Origin: Aquarana catesbeiana
Lineage: Eukaryota; Chordata; Amphibia; Anura; Ranidae
Assembly: GCF_042186555.1 (NCBI RefSeq)
Contig: NC_133328.1
Span: 357,614,984-357,678,983 of the forward strand
Length of the DNA stretch: 64,000 nt
Direction: 5' to 3'
The translations under genes were made by a program, and so were the position numbers. Under the pieces are notes generated by a model. It was not told the origin of the DNA. It saw nothing but the letters and a program-made list of their open reading frames with translations, and made no database searches. Position 1 is the stretch's first letter. Every line of letters starts with the position of its first letter. Shown here piece after piece: positions 33,959 through 45,626 of this stretch.

Positions 33959-34017
33959 TCAAAAATGGCCAAGAAATCATAAATTCTGCCAGGGTATGTA
34001 ACTTATGAGCACAACTG
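33959..34017 (-). repeat. Tc1 terminal inverted repeat, distal end
   Basis: The plus strand reads ggccaagaaatcataaattc and ends cttatgagcacaactgta; this is the inverse of the end at 17668-17725, followed by the TA target. Only about 59 bp of this arm survives next to DIRS sequence. Confidence 0.75.
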
Positions 34018-34468
34018 TATATACATAAACAAAGAAATTCAACTTTCAGCTGATCCTCAGTAAAATAATTAGAACACAGATGTCAGTCATTGGTGGCTGC
34101 CTGTTGTTTTCCACGACATAGAATCAAATACATGGAATTAAAATGAACAACTTTAAAAACAGCATAATGGCATATACTAATATATGCAGAGCCCATATGG
34201 TAGAAAACCAAAGGGGATAAAAAAACATAACAGTAATTCAATACAATATCCACCTGTAAATAAACAGTGGTGTCTGTCCATTCATAAAAATGCGAGACAT
34301 CCTACTCATGGTTTAACCCCCGAAGACTTTCTAGTACCCAACTGAAAAAAGGCTTCCTGCTTGAGGTGACTGTAGTATCACCAGCATGATACTCATTAGA
34401 ATGAATAGCGATGTTAGTTACATGTTTCTTTTCTATATCATACAAAATTTTAGACAACAAAATCCTAA

Positions 34469-35426
34469 TTAACCGGTTCATGACTGGCGCACACCGATGT
34501 ACGTTGGCAGAATGGCACGGCTGGGCAAATGGGCCTACCTGTACGTCCCTTTAAATTTGCCGCCGTGCCATTGCGTGCGCGCCAGCCGGGAGCTCCATGA
34601 GTATGGTTGCGAGTCCTGCGGACTCGATCGCCACGGGGATACCCGCGATCGCCTCACGGAGAGGAAGAACGGGGAGATGCTAATGTAAACAAGCATCTCC
34701 CCGTTCTGCCTAGTGACAGTGTCACTGATCTCTGCTCCCTGTGATCGGGAGCAGAGATCAGTGACGTGTCACACGTAGCCACACCCCAGGACATACTTAA
34801 CCCTTACACTGCCCCCTAGTGGTTAACCCCTTCACTGCCAGTGTCATTTACACAGGAATCGGTGCATTTGTATAGCACTGATTGCTGTATAAATGACAAT
34901 GGTCCCAAAAATGTGTCAAAAATATCCGATGTGTGCACCATAATGTCGCAGTCATGATAAAAATCGCTGATCGCCGCCATTACTAGTAAAAAAAAAAATT
35001 ATTAATAAAAATGCCATAAAACTATTCCCTATTTTGTAAACGCTATAACTTTTGCGCAAACCAAACAATAAACGCTCATTGAGATTTTTTTTTTACCAAT
35101 AATATGTAGAAGAATACGTATCGGCTTAAACTGAGGAAAAAAAATGTTTTTTTATATATTTTTGGGAGATATTTATTTTAGCAAAATGTAAAAAATAATG
35201 TGTTTTTTTTTTCAAAATTGTCACTCTTATTTTGTTTATAGCGCAAAAAATAAAAACCACAGGGGTGATCAAATACCACCAAAAGAAAGCTCTATTTCTG
35301 GGAAAAAAAGGACGTCAATTTTGTTTGGGAGCCACGCGCAATTGTCAGTTGAAGCAACGCAGTGCCGAATCGCAAAAAGTGCTCTGGTCTTCGACCAGCA
35401 AAATGGTCTGGGGCTTAAGTGGCTAA
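34469..35426 (+). mobile_element. piggyBac-derived MITE (family A, copy a)
   Basis: Starts TTAACCGGTTCATGACTGGC and ends gggcttaagtggctaa (the terminal TTAA mutated to CTAA). A subterminal palindrome (ccgatgtacgttgg, 34493) matches gccgatgtacgtcggc in piggyBac copy 2 (35654). The last 430 bp (cgctataacttttgcgcaaac, gcgcaaaaaataaaaaccac, gtgatcaaataccaccaaaag) are homologous to the 3' ends of all three piggyBac copies. There is no transposase. It is a deletion derivative mobilised in trans. Confidence 0.8.
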
Positions 35427-35630
35427 CAAGAATTCAACTACAGGTGAGTCTAATTATTCATTAAACAGGTGTCCAGCAGACAGTTGATTATAAAAGGGCG
35501 TTACTTAACAAAGAAAATCCCTTTCCACTTCATGCTGTCAGCAATGGCACCACATGGAAGAGAAATGTCACAAGGCCTGAGAAAGAGGAAAGTTGAATAG
35601 GAGGGATGAGTGCTTTGAGGTGAAGATTAA
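35427..35630 (+). pseudogene. Tc1-like leader and transposase N-terminal fragment
   Basis: About 200 bp resembling the leader and first codons of a Tc1-type transposase gene: gttgattataaaagggcgtt, then atggcaccacatggaagag giving MAPHGREMSQGLRKR before a stop. It is wedged between two TTAA elements and is cut at 35631 by piggyBac copy 2. It is on the plus strand, opposite to the Tc1 transposase at 18925-19585, so it may be a separate copy. Confidence 0.45.
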
Positions 35631-36484
35631 TTAACCACTTGACGACCGCCTCACGCCGATGTACGTCGGCAAGGCGGCACGGACAGGCAAAATCACGTAC
35701 AGGCTACGTGATTTGCCTTCCGCGGGTGGGGGGTCCGATCGGACCCCCCCCGCCGCCCGAGGCGGTCCCGTTCTGTCCCCCGGCGATCAGAGACGAGGGA
35801 GAGGCCATCCGTTCGTGGCCCCCCCCTCGCGATCGCCGCCGGCCAATGGGAACACTCCTTTGCTGCTGTATGCTAAACAGCAGCAAAGGAAGTGATGTCA
35901 TCTCCCCTCGGGTCGGTAGTTTCCGTTCCGGCCCGAGGAGAGACGACATGTGAGTGAGTGCACCAACACACACACACACAGTAGAACATGCCAGGCACAC
36001 ATTACACCCCGATCCCCCCCCGATCCCCCCCCAATCACCCCCCCCCTGTCACAAACTGACACCAGCAGTTTTTTTTTTTTTTCTGATTACTGCTGTGTCA
36101 GTTTGTGACAGTTACTGTGTTAGCACAGTTACTGTTACCCCCCTGTAGGTCTAGGGTACCCCCCTAACCCCCCCTAATAAAGTTTTAACCCCTTGATCAC
36201 CCCCTGTCACCAGTGTCGCTAAGCGATCATTTTTCTGATCGCTGTATTAGTGTCGCTGGTGACGCTAGTTAGTGAGGTAAATATTTAGGTTTGCCGTCAG
36301 CGTTTTATAGCGTCGGACCCCCATATACTACCTAATAAATGTTTTAACCCTTTCACCACTGATCACCGTATAACCGTTACGGTTGACGCTGGTTAGTTTG
36401 TTTTTTTTTTATAGTGTCAGGGCACCCGCCGTTTATTACCGAATAAAGGTTTAGCCCCCCGATCGCCCGGCGGTGATATGCGTC

Positions 36485-37185
36485 GCCCCAGGCAGCGTCA
36501 GATTAGCGCCAGTACCGCTAACACCCACGCACACAGCATGCGCCTCCCTTAGTGGTATAGTATCTGATCGGATCAATATCTGATCTGATCAGATCTATAC
36601 TAGCGTCCCCAGCAGTTTAGGGTTCCCAAAAACGCAGTGTTAGCGGGATCAGCCCAGATACCTGCTAGCACCTGCGTTTTGCCCCTCCGCCCAGCCCACC
36701 CAAGTGCAGTATCGATCGATCACTGTCACTTACAAGGCACTAAACGCATAACTGCAGCGTTCGCAGAGTCAGGCCTGATCCCTGCGATTGCTAACAGTTT
36801 TTTTGGTAGCATTTTGGTGAACTGGCAAGCACCAGCCCCAGGCAGCGTCAGGTTAGCGCCAGTACCGCTAACACCCACGCACGCACCGTACACCTCCCTT
36901 AGTGGTATAGTATCTGAACGGATCAATATCTGATCCGATCAGATCTATACTAGCGTCACCAGCAGTTTAGGGTTCCCAAAAACGCAGTGTTAGCGGGATC
37001 AGCCCAGATACCTGCTAGCACCTGCGTTTTGCCCCTCCGCCCGGCCCAGCCCAGCGCACCCAAGTGCAGTATCGATCGATCACTGTCACAGAACACTAAA
37101 CGCATAACTGCAGCGTTCGCAGAGTCAGGCCTGATCCCTGCGATCGCTAACAGTTTTTTGGTAGCGTTTTGGGGAACTGGCAAGC
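36485..37185 (+). repeat. 350-bp tandem duplication in piggyBac copy 2
   Basis: Unit 1 (36485-36834) and unit 2 (36835-37185) both begin gccccaggcagcgtcag and run through cgcagtgttagcgggatcag, gcgttcgcagagtcaggcct and a final gaactggcaagc(a/g)ccagc. The last words belong to the transposase reading frame, so both units include the deletion junction that removed the transposase start. The duplication therefore came after that deletion. Confidence 0.85.
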
Positions 37186-37635
37186 GCCAGCGGCCTAGTA
37201 CACCCCGGTCGTAGTCAAACCAGCACTGCAGTAACACGTGGTGACGTGGCGAGTCCCATAAGTGCAGTTCAAGCTGGTGAGGTGGCAAGCACAAGTAGTG
37301 TCCCTCTGCTAACAAAAAGACAAACACAGGCCCGTCGTGCCCATAATGCCCTTCCTGCTGCATTCGCCAATCCTAATTGGGAACCCACCGCTTCTGCAGC
37401 GCCCATACTTCCCCCATTCACATCCCCAACCAAATGCAGTCGGCTGCATGAGAGGCATTTTCTTTATGTCCTCCCGAGTACCCCTACCCAGCGAACCCCC
37501 CAAAAAAGATGTTGTGTCTGCAGCAAGCGCGGATATAGGCGTGACACCCGCTATTATTGTCCCTCCTGTCCTGACAATCCTGGTCTTTGCATTGGTGAAT
37601 GTTTTGAACGCTACCATTCACTAGTTGAGTATTAG
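37186..37635 (+). pseudogene. piggyBac transposase remnant, copy 2 (core missing)
   Basis: Retained parts: the linker TLGDVASPISAVQAGEV-type region (VASPISAVQAGEVASTSSVP), the RRxQTQARRAHNALPAAFANP segment, and the C-terminal Cys-rich domain (CCVCSKRGYRRDTRYYCPSC, then CIGECFERYHSLVEY, stop at 37633-37635). The N-terminal acidic region and the entire catalytic core with all three Asp are deleted; the core junction is near 37430, where PPFTSPT runs into KCSRLHERHF. The Cys-rich domain binds DNA ends in piggyBac enzymes. The remaining 129-codon frame is intact but would be catalytically dead. Confidence 0.85.
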
Positions 37636-39164
37636 CGTAGAGTACAGCATTGCACAGACTAGGCACACTTTCACAGGGTCTCCCAAGATGCCATCGCATT
37701 TTGAGAGACCCGAACCTGGAACCGGTTACCGTTATAAAAGTTAGTTACAAAAAAAGTGTAAAAAAAAAAAAAAATATGAAATAAAAAAAAAATAGTTGTC
37801 GTTTTATTGTTCTCTCTCTCTCTATTCTCTCTCTCTATTGTTCTGCTCTTTTTTACTGTATTCTATTCTGCAATGTTTTATTGTTATTGTTATTGTTATT
37901 ATGTTTTATCATGTTTGTTTTTCAGGTGTGTAATTATTTATACTTTACTGTTTACTGTGCTTTATTGTTAACCATTGTTAACCATTTTTTTGTCTTCAGG
38001 TACGCCATTCACGACTTTGAGTGGTTATACCAGAATGATGCCTGCAGATTTAGGTATCATCTTGGTATCATTCTTTTCAGCCAGCGGTCGGCTTTCATGT
38101 AAAAGCAATCCTAGCGGCTAATTAGCCTCTAGACTGCTTTTACAAGCCGTGGGAGGGAATGCCCCCCCCCCACACCGTCTTCCGTGTTTTTCTCTGGCTC
38201 TCCTGTCTCAACAGGGAACCTGAGAATGCAGCCGGTGATTCAGCCAGCTGACCATAGAGCTGATCAGAGACCAGAGTGGCTCCAAACATCTCTATGGCCT
38301 AAGAAACCGGAAGCTACGAGTATTTCATGACTTAGATTTCGCCGGATGTAAATAGCGCCATTGGGAAATTGGGGAAGCATTTTATCACACCGATCTTGGT
38401 GTGGTCAGATGCTTTGAGGGCAGAGGAGAGATCTAGGGTCTAATAGACCACAATTTTTTCAAAAAAGAGTACCTGTCACTACCTATTGCTATCATAGGGG
38501 ATATTTACATTCCCCGAGATAACAATAAAAATGATTAAAAAAAAAAATATGAAAGGAACAGTTTAAAAGTAAGATTAAAAAAGCAAAAAAATAATAAAGA
38601 AAAAAAAAAAAAAAAAAAAAAAAAAAGCACCCCTGTCGCCCCCTGCTCTCGCGCTAAGGCGAACGCAAGCGGCGGTCTGGCGTCATATGTAAACAGCAAT
38701 TGCACCATGCATGTGAGGTATCACCGCGAAGGCCAGATCGAGTGCAGTAATTTTTCCAGTAGACCTCCTCTGTAAATCTAAAGTGGTAACCTGTAAAGGC
38801 TTTTGAAGGCTTTTAAACATGTATTTATTTTGTTGCCACTGCAAGTTTGTGCGCAATTTTAAAGCATGTCATGTTTGGTATCCATGTACTCGGCCTAAGA
38901 TCATCTTTTTTATTTCATCAAACATTTGGGCAATATAGTGTGTTTTAGTGCATTAAAATTTAAAAAAGTGTGTTTTTTCCCCAAAAAATGCGTTTGAAAA
39001 ATCGCTGCGCAATTACTGTGTGAAAAAAAAAAATGAAACACCCACCATTTTAATCTGTAGGGCATTTGCTTTAAAAAAATATATAATGTTTGGGGGTTCA
39101 AAGTAATTTTTTTGCAAAAAAAAAAAACTTTTTCATGTAAACAATAAGTGTCAGAAAGGGCTTT

Positions 39165-40300
39165 GTCTTCAAGTGGTTAGAAGAGTGGGTGATGTGTGAC
39201 ATAAGCTTCTAAATGTTGTGCATAAAATGCCAGGACAGTTCAAAACCCCCCCAAATGACCCCATTTTGGAAAGTAGACACCCCAAGCTATTTGCTGAGAG
39301 GCATGTCGAGTCCATGGAATATTTTATATTGCGACACAAGTTGCGGGAAAGAGACAAATTTTTTTTTTTTTTTTTTGCACAAAGTTGTCACTAAATGATA
39401 TATTGCTCAAACATGCCATGGGAATATGTGAAATTACACCCCAAAATACATTCTGCTGCTTCTCCTGAGTACGGGGATACCACATGTGTGAGACTTTTTG
39501 GGAGCCTAGCCGCGTACGGGACCCCGAAAACCAAGCACCGCCTTCAGGCTTTCTAAGGGCGTGAATTTTTGATTTCACTCTTCACTGCCTATCACAGTTT
39601 CGGAGGCCATGGAATGCCCAGGTGGCACAAAACCCCCCCAAATGACCCCATTTTGGAAAGTAGACACCCCAAGCTATTTGCTGAGAGGTATAGTGAGTAT
39701 TTTGCAGACCTCACTTTTTGTCACAAAGTTTTGAAAATTGAAAAAAGAAAAAAAAAATGTTTTTTCTTGTCTTTCTTCATTTTCAAAAACAAATGAGAGC
39801 TGCAAAATACTCACCATGCCTCTCAGCAAATAGCTTGGGGTGTCTACTTTCCAAAATGGGGTCATTTGGGGGGGTTTTATGCCACCTGGGCATTCCATGG
39901 CCTCCGAAACTGTGATAGGCAGTAAAGAGTGAAATCAAAAATTTTCACCCTTAGAAATCCTGAAGGCAGTGATTGGTTTTCGGGGTCCCGTACGCAGCTA
40001 GGCTCCCAAAAAGTCCCACACATGTGGTATCCCCATACTCAGGAGAAGCAGCTAAATGTATTTTGGGGTGCAATTCCACATATGCCCATGGCCTGTGTGA
40101 GCAATATATCATTTAGTGACAACTTTATGAAAAAAAAAAAAAAAAAAAAGTGTCACTTTCCCGCAACTTGTGTCAAAATATAAAATATTCCATGGACTCA
40201 ATATGCCTCTCAGCAAATAGCTTGGGGTGTCTACTTTCCAAAATGGGGTCATTTTGGGGGGTTTTGTGCCACCTGGGCATTCCATGGCCTCCGAAACTGT
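39165..40300. repeat. Long palindrome in the 3' part of piggyBac copy 2
   Basis: The left arm (about 39230-39750) and right arm (about 39760-40260) are inverted copies: for example cacctgggcattccatggcc at 39885 versus ggccatggaatgcccaggtg at 39612, and tagcttggggtgtctacttt at 39829 versus its inverse near 39650. The centre is near 39755, in A/T runs. A further direct copy of the right arm unit follows at 40270-40640. The same unit occurs once in copy 1 (13770-14080) and four times around a centre near 60140 in copy 3. Frames on both strands giving PEGG..FSGSRTRLGSQKV-type peptides are a by-product. Confidence 0.8.
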
Positions 40301-41125
40301 GATAGGCAGTGAAGAGTGAAAGCAAAAATTTACACCCTTAGAAATCCTGAAGGCGGTGATTGGTTTTCGGGGCCCCGTACGCGGCTAGGCTCCCAAAAAG
40401 TCCCACACATGTGGTATCCCCATACTCAGGAGAAGCAGCTGAATGTATTTTGGGGTGCAATTCCACATAGGCCCATGGCCTGTGTGAGCAATATATCATT
40501 TAGTGACAACTTTTTGTAAATATTTTTTTTTTTTTTGTCATTTTTCAATCACTTGGGACAAAAAAAATAAATATTCAATGGGTTCAACATGCCTCTCAGC
40601 AATTTCCTTGGGGTGTCTACTTTCCAAAATGGGGTCATTTGTGGGGGTTTTGTACTGCCCTGCCATTTTAGCACCTCAAGAAATGACATAGGCAGTCATA
40701 AACTAAAAGCTGTGTAAATTCCAGAAAATGTACCCTAGTTTGTAGACGCTATAACTTTTGCGCAAACCAATAAATATACGCTTATTGACATTTTTTTTAC
40801 CAAAGACATGTGGCCGAATACATTTTGGCCTAAATGTATGACTAAAATTTAGTTTATTGGATTTTTTTTATAACAAAAAGTAGAAAATATCATTTTTTTT
40901 CAAAATTTTCGGTCTTTTTCCGTTTATAGCGCAAAAAATAAAAACCGCAGAGGTGATCAAATACCATCAAAAGAAAGCTCTATTTGTGGGAAGAAAAGGA
41001 CGCCAATTTCGTTTGGGTACAGCATTGCATGACCGCGCAATTAGCAGTTAAAGCGACGCAGTGCCAAATTGGAAAAAGACCTCTGGTCCTTAGGCAGCAT
41101 AATGGTCCGGGGCTCAAGTGGTTAA

Positions 41126-41442
41126 AAAAAAAACACTTTTGGCCTATCATACAGTACACTTTAACGCTATGGAGAACTACAATTTGCAGAATGCATTGCC
41201 AATCTTGCATGCAATCCAAGCTGGAATCCTGAAATATTGTAACCATAAAATTGCTTTGCAAAAAGCCACACAGGGCAAAAATCCTTTTTACAACACTAAT
41301 ATCTGTACAAAGTTGGATTCTTCTCTGGGATACCAGAAAGTTAAAGTACATTTTATAGATGTAAAACAACACTTGATTGATTTTCATGCACAATATGATA
41401 ACATATACAAGGGTTTTGAAAGAGTGGACTTTATAGGCATAC
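41126..41442. other. Unassigned spacer between two TTAA elements
   Basis: AT-rich DNA with an open frame at 41118-41606 that crosses into the next MITE. No family resemblance was seen. It may be remnant host DNA into which the neighbouring elements inserted. Confidence 0.35.
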
Positions 41443-42332
41443 TTAACCGCTTGCCGACCATCAGTTGTACTGTTGTAGTATGGTTTGGCTGCGCAAATCA
41501 CCACAGCTGTACATCGGTCCCTTTAACAGCTATAGCAGGTTGGCTGGTGGACATCACCACCCGCGATCGCTCCACAGAGAACCAGAATGGGAATCTGTCA
41601 ATGTAAACAAATAGATCCCCGATCTGACCGGAGAGTACAGAGTTCCTAGTGATTAGGAACAGCGATCTCCCTATCTGTACACTCCCCCCACAGTGCCCCC
41701 TAGTGTTAACCCCTTCCCTGCCAGTGCCATTTATATGGCGATCAGTGGCTGTTTTTAGCTCTGATGACTGTAATAATGTCACTGGTTCTGCAAAAGTATC
41801 CGATCTGTCCACCGCAATGTCGCAGTTCTGCTAAAAAAAATTGCTGATCGCCGCCATTACAAGTAAAAAAAAAAAAAATTATAATAAAAATGCCATAAAT
41901 ATATCCATATATCCCCTATTTTGTAAATGCTATCAATTTTGAGCAAACCAATCAATATACTCTTATTGCGATTTTCTTTTTTCTTTTTTTTTTTAACCAG
42001 AAATATGTAGAAGAATACATATTGGCCTAAACTGATGAAGAAATGTTTTTTTTTTTTTTTTTTTTTTTGGGGGGATATTTATTCTAGCAAAAAATATTTG
42101 TTTTATTCAAAATTGTCGGTGTTTTTTTGTTTATAGCGCAAAAAATAAAATCCGCAGAGGTGATCAAATACCACCAAAAGAAAGCTCTTTGTGGGGAAAA
42201 AAGGACATCAATTTTGTTTGTGTACAGTGTCACATAACCACGCAATTGTCAGTTAAAGCGACACAAGTGCCGTATCGCAAAAAATGGTCTGGTCATTAAG
42301 GGGGTAAATCCTCATGGGGCTGAAGTGGTTAA
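41443..42332 (+). mobile_element. piggyBac-derived MITE (family A, copy b)
   Basis: Starts TTAACCGCTTGCCGACCATC and ends gggctgaagtggttaa; both TTAA sites are intact. The interior shows the family words gcccccta(g)tgttaacccctt, a cgctgatcgccgccatt-like stretch (gctgatcgccgccattacaa) and the 3' block gcgcaaaaaataaaatccgc. About 890 bp, non-coding. Confidence 0.8.
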
Positions 42333-43591
42333 AAATTTATAACAAAATATTTTATTAGAATTATAACAAGATATTAGACTCACATGAGATAAAATAGATT
42401 TAAAAGTGCAAAAGTGATTCAAACCTTCTCCCCGGTCCACCATCCATCCATCCATCCATAAATCTGGGATTCAAAGATACAATGGAGGACCTAGGGAAAT
42501 TCTGTGTAAAGCAAATAACCCACAGGTAATAGCATAAATGGTGGCCTAGGCAGGTCAATTCCTATAGCTGACATGTAAGTGTTAGACCTTTTGCTTTTTA
42601 CTGCTACCTTTTTTTTTCCATTAAGATTCATTATGTACTATCCATATTTATTGATACTATTGACATCGTACTCCCGATGAGAGGATAGATCCTAGAAACA
42701 CGTAGAGTTCTTTTATGTCACTACAGCTTGATTTTTTACCTAGATTTACCATGTACCTGCTTATCTATGCCATCATGTATCTATGGAATATGTAAATATC
42801 TTAAAGAAGGTTACTTTGCTGGTCAAGCATGGTTGAAAAGAGCACAGGTTTAGTTATGCAAAATGACCCTGTTGTCATAAAAATACCCTTCCTAACAGTC
42901 CAGACCTCGCTCACATCCTTTCATCATACACTGTAAGTGATCTTCAGTTTGTAATCTAACACTTAGCTATGGTATCATAAATCAAAATTTTAATGGGATA
43001 CAATTTTTTGCTAATTTTGTATGATTGTCTATTTGTATTCAATTTTGTCGTCTTTTTTCTTTTAGGTAAAATGTTCTTATGCAGGCTATACGACGAGAAC
43101 TTTATAATTTTCAACTTTTAGTTTGCACATATAAAGGACTGAAACAAAGTATGCCTGGCTCACAGTGGTGAATTTATTTTAACTGGACAAGGTGCAGAAA
43201 GAAGTTAACTGGTTGCTATGCATAGTTGCTCCAGTTTGATGAATTCCCCACAACTACTATTTATAAAAGTCACGATTATAGCTGCCCTCCTGTGTTGCTG
43301 AAACATTCCTCAGCTTGATCAGAACATCTTTTATCTAAGTTCATAGTTAGAAAATCTCTACAAGGTCACAGCTAGAGAAGAGAAAACATTTAGTGCATGT
43401 TAGTTATGGCTAGGATGTCAGCAAGGGAGGTTGCTTTTAAATATCCTCATTACAAGCATACTGTACACTACTGTGTGTGCTTACATACACAACTGTAAGA
43501 GATCCTAACCAAGTATATCATAAAGAAAGTTTTACCAGTCCTTAAGTGCTCAGATTATAGACTACCACTGCTTTTCACAATGGCATCTACC
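42333..43591. other. Unassigned AT-rich region
   Basis: No gene or repeat family was recognised except a short (CCAT)n run near 42440-42460. Possible remnant of unique host sequence. Confidence 0.4.
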
Positions 43592-44323
43592 TTAAAGTGG
43601 TTATACAGCCACTTTGTTATCTTCCTAGAATCCCCTATATTCCATTAAGTTATGTGCCCCAGCGTATGTTCTATATATATAAAAAAAGCTGCTTTATACC
43701 TTATTTCAGAGTGCCACTCTCCTCCCCCAATCTGACAACTACAGCGGGAGGGGCTGAGAATCCCCTGCTGAGATCAGCTGGGAGGAGAGGAGAAGTGCAG
43801 TGGGTGGTCACGTGAGTACCGAGTAGTGCTCTGAAATAAGGTATAAAGTGGTATTTTTTATTATTTTTTTTTTTTTTTATATAGAACATACACTGGGGCA
43901 CATAACTTAATGAAACATAGGGGGTTTTAGTAAGATAACAAAGTTATTTTAGCAGCAGGAAGGCACGGGCAGGAAGCAGACCAGCAGAAACTAGCTGACA
44001 GGCAGAGAGGGAGGGGGAGAAAGGAGAGACAGCGGGATGACGGAAGCACATAAACTGACTACGGTAATCCTGGATCATCAGCCATGATAAATGTGGTCAG
44101 TTTACAAAGGGGGGGAGGGGGCAGGATCAGCCAGGTATATTAAATGATACAAAGGGACAAATTACACAGCAAAAGCACTGTGCTGTTATTCATGCTTTAA
44201 AGCAACAAAGAAGAATTATGCCCGTGGGACTTTAAATGAGGTGAGCACAAAAAGGTCAATGAAAGTATACAAAGTAAAAATGGTTTATACATTTTTGTAT
44301 ATTCATGCTTTAAAGGAACAGGA

Positions 44324-44361
<38 letters not shown>

Positions 44362-44375
44362 GGTTACAACCAAGA
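43592..44375. mobile_element. TTAA MITE related to family B, with long hairpin
   Basis: Left end TTAAAGTGGTTATACAGCCAC. The segments 43650-43725 and 43815-43912 are inverted copies (gtgccccagcgtatgttcta / tagaacatacactggggcac), so the left half folds into a hairpin. The right part has the family B words catgctttaaaggaacagg and a T run at 44326-44359. A 100-bp duplication-like segment intervenes. The right terminus (gggttacaaccaa) is diverged and approximate. Confidence 0.6.
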
Positions 44376-44500
44376 TAAGGAAACCATAGCCTGGAATAGG
44401 GTTTTTGGGACTTTGAATGAGGTACATGACAACAAGTGCCTCCATCCTTGGCTATATAAAAAGAGAAGGACTTGGGACTTTAAATGAGGTGCACAACTAA
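44220..44500 (+). repeat. Three dispersed copies of a gggacttt(a/g)aatgaggt word
   Basis: The word gggactttaaatgaggt occurs at about 44226, as gggactttgaatgaggt at about 44408, and again at about 44475, each followed by a short a/c-rich stretch. Spacing is irregular (about 180 and 67 bases). This looks like a degraded short tandem or a duplicated insertion at the right border of the MITE. Confidence 0.5.
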
Positions 44501-44699
44501 CACTTGGTAGGATGAAACATATGCTAAAAGTAGTAATGCATAAACAGCAGAAAAAATTATGTTTAAAACAAGTGTTTATTCAATGGCCGATTGGGGAACA
44601 ATTGAATACATCATGATTGTGGTTGTAAAGATACAAATGATAACATTGACATGACAATCAGTGGAGTCATAACATATAAACATGAAACTGTAAAAGATC

Positions 44700-45626
44700 T
44701 TAACCATTTGCGACCATTGCACCCCGATGTAAGTCGGCATAATGGCATGGGCAGGCAAAAGGGCGTACCCGTACCTCCCTTTGAATCTGCCGCCTAGCGG
44801 GTGTGCACTGCTGGCGGCGCACGCGCCCACCACTGGTCCTGCAAACTCGATGTTCGCCAGCGGCCCACGTTTGCTGCAAGGAGAGGCAGAACAGGGAGAT
44901 GCCTATGTAAACAAGGCATTTCCCTGTTATGCCTAGCAACATGACAGGGATCCACTGCTCCCAGTCATCGGGAGCAGTGATCTCTGTCATGTTGTAGTTA
45001 GCCCATCCCCCCTACAGTTAGAACACATCCAGGGAACACACTTAACCCCTTGATCCCCCCTAGTGTTTAACCCCTTCCCTGCCAGTATCATTTATACAGT
45101 AATCAGTGGCTATTTGTAGCTCTGATCGCTGTATAAATGTCAGTGGTCCCAAAATAGTGTCAAAAGTGTCCGATCTGTCCGCCATAATGTCGCAGTCCCG
45201 ATAAAAATCGCAGATCGCCGCCATTACTACTAAAAAAAAAAATTTATAATGAAAATGCCATAAATCTATCTCCTATTTTGTAGACGCTATAACTTTTGCA
45301 CAAACCAATCAATATACACTTATTGCGATTTTTTTTTTACCAAAAATATGTAGAGGAATACATATCGGCCTAAACTGTGGAAGAAATTTGTTTTTTTATA
45401 TTTTTTGGGGGGATATTTATTATAGCAAAAAGTAAAAAATGTTTTTTTCAAAATGGTCAGTCTTTTTTTGTTTATAGCGCAAAAAATAAAAACCTCAGAG
45501 GTGATCAAACACCACCAAAAGAAATCTCTATTTGTCGGAAAAAAAGGACGTCAATTTTGTTTGCCAAATCACAAAAAATGCTCTGGTCAGGAAGGGGGTA
45601 AATCCTTCCGGGGCTGAAGTGGTTAA
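44700..45626 (+). mobile_element. piggyBac-derived MITE (family A, copy c)
   Basis: Starts TTAACCATTTGCGACCATTG and ends ggggctgaagtggttaa, with both TTAA sites. Contains the subterminal ccgatgtaagtcgg palindrome, a GC-rich first half with an inverted pair (catgacagggatccactgct / gagcagtgatctctgtcatg), and the common 3' block. About 930 bp, non-coding. Confidence 0.8.

Larger units (their letters stand above)
17668..34017 (-). mobile_element. Tc1-like transposon, split by nested insertions
   Basis: A Tc1/mariner-type end (tacagttgtgctcataag, target TA) starts at 17668, and its inverted partner (cttatgagcacaactgta) ends at 34017. The Tc1 pieces are 17668-17808 (terminal region), 18925-19585 (transposase C-terminal part, minus strand) and 33959-34017 (the other end). 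Everything between is later insertion: a TTAA MITE, DIRS, Penelope, a palindromic element and an L1. About the first third of the transposase gene is missing between 19585 and 33959, so a deletion accompanied the insertions. It is also possible that the two ends come from separate Tc1 copies. Confidence 0.65.
35631..41125 (+). mobile_element. piggyBac transposon, copy 2 (both ends, core deleted)
   Basis: TTAACCACTTGACGACCGCC at 35631 and, inverted, TTAACCACTTGAGCCCCGGA at 41125 are perfect 12-bp terminal repeats at TTAA. Inside are a GC-rich 5' region with a (CA)n run near 35970, a 350-bp tandem duplication (36485-37185), the transposase remnant (37186-37635), a 3' non-coding region, a palindrome of about 1 kb centred near 39755, and the family 3' end. 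It is 5.5 kb long without the catalytic core. It should be mobilisable only in trans. Confidence 0.88.

Noticed and set aside
39324..40519. Repeated similar ORFs of 60-100 codons on both strands (PEGG..FSGSRTRLGSQKV-type peptides; also at 13600, 58916, 59324, 60614)
   Set aside because: They come from copies of the same non-coding piggyBac subterminal unit in both orientations, with no start context or domain.
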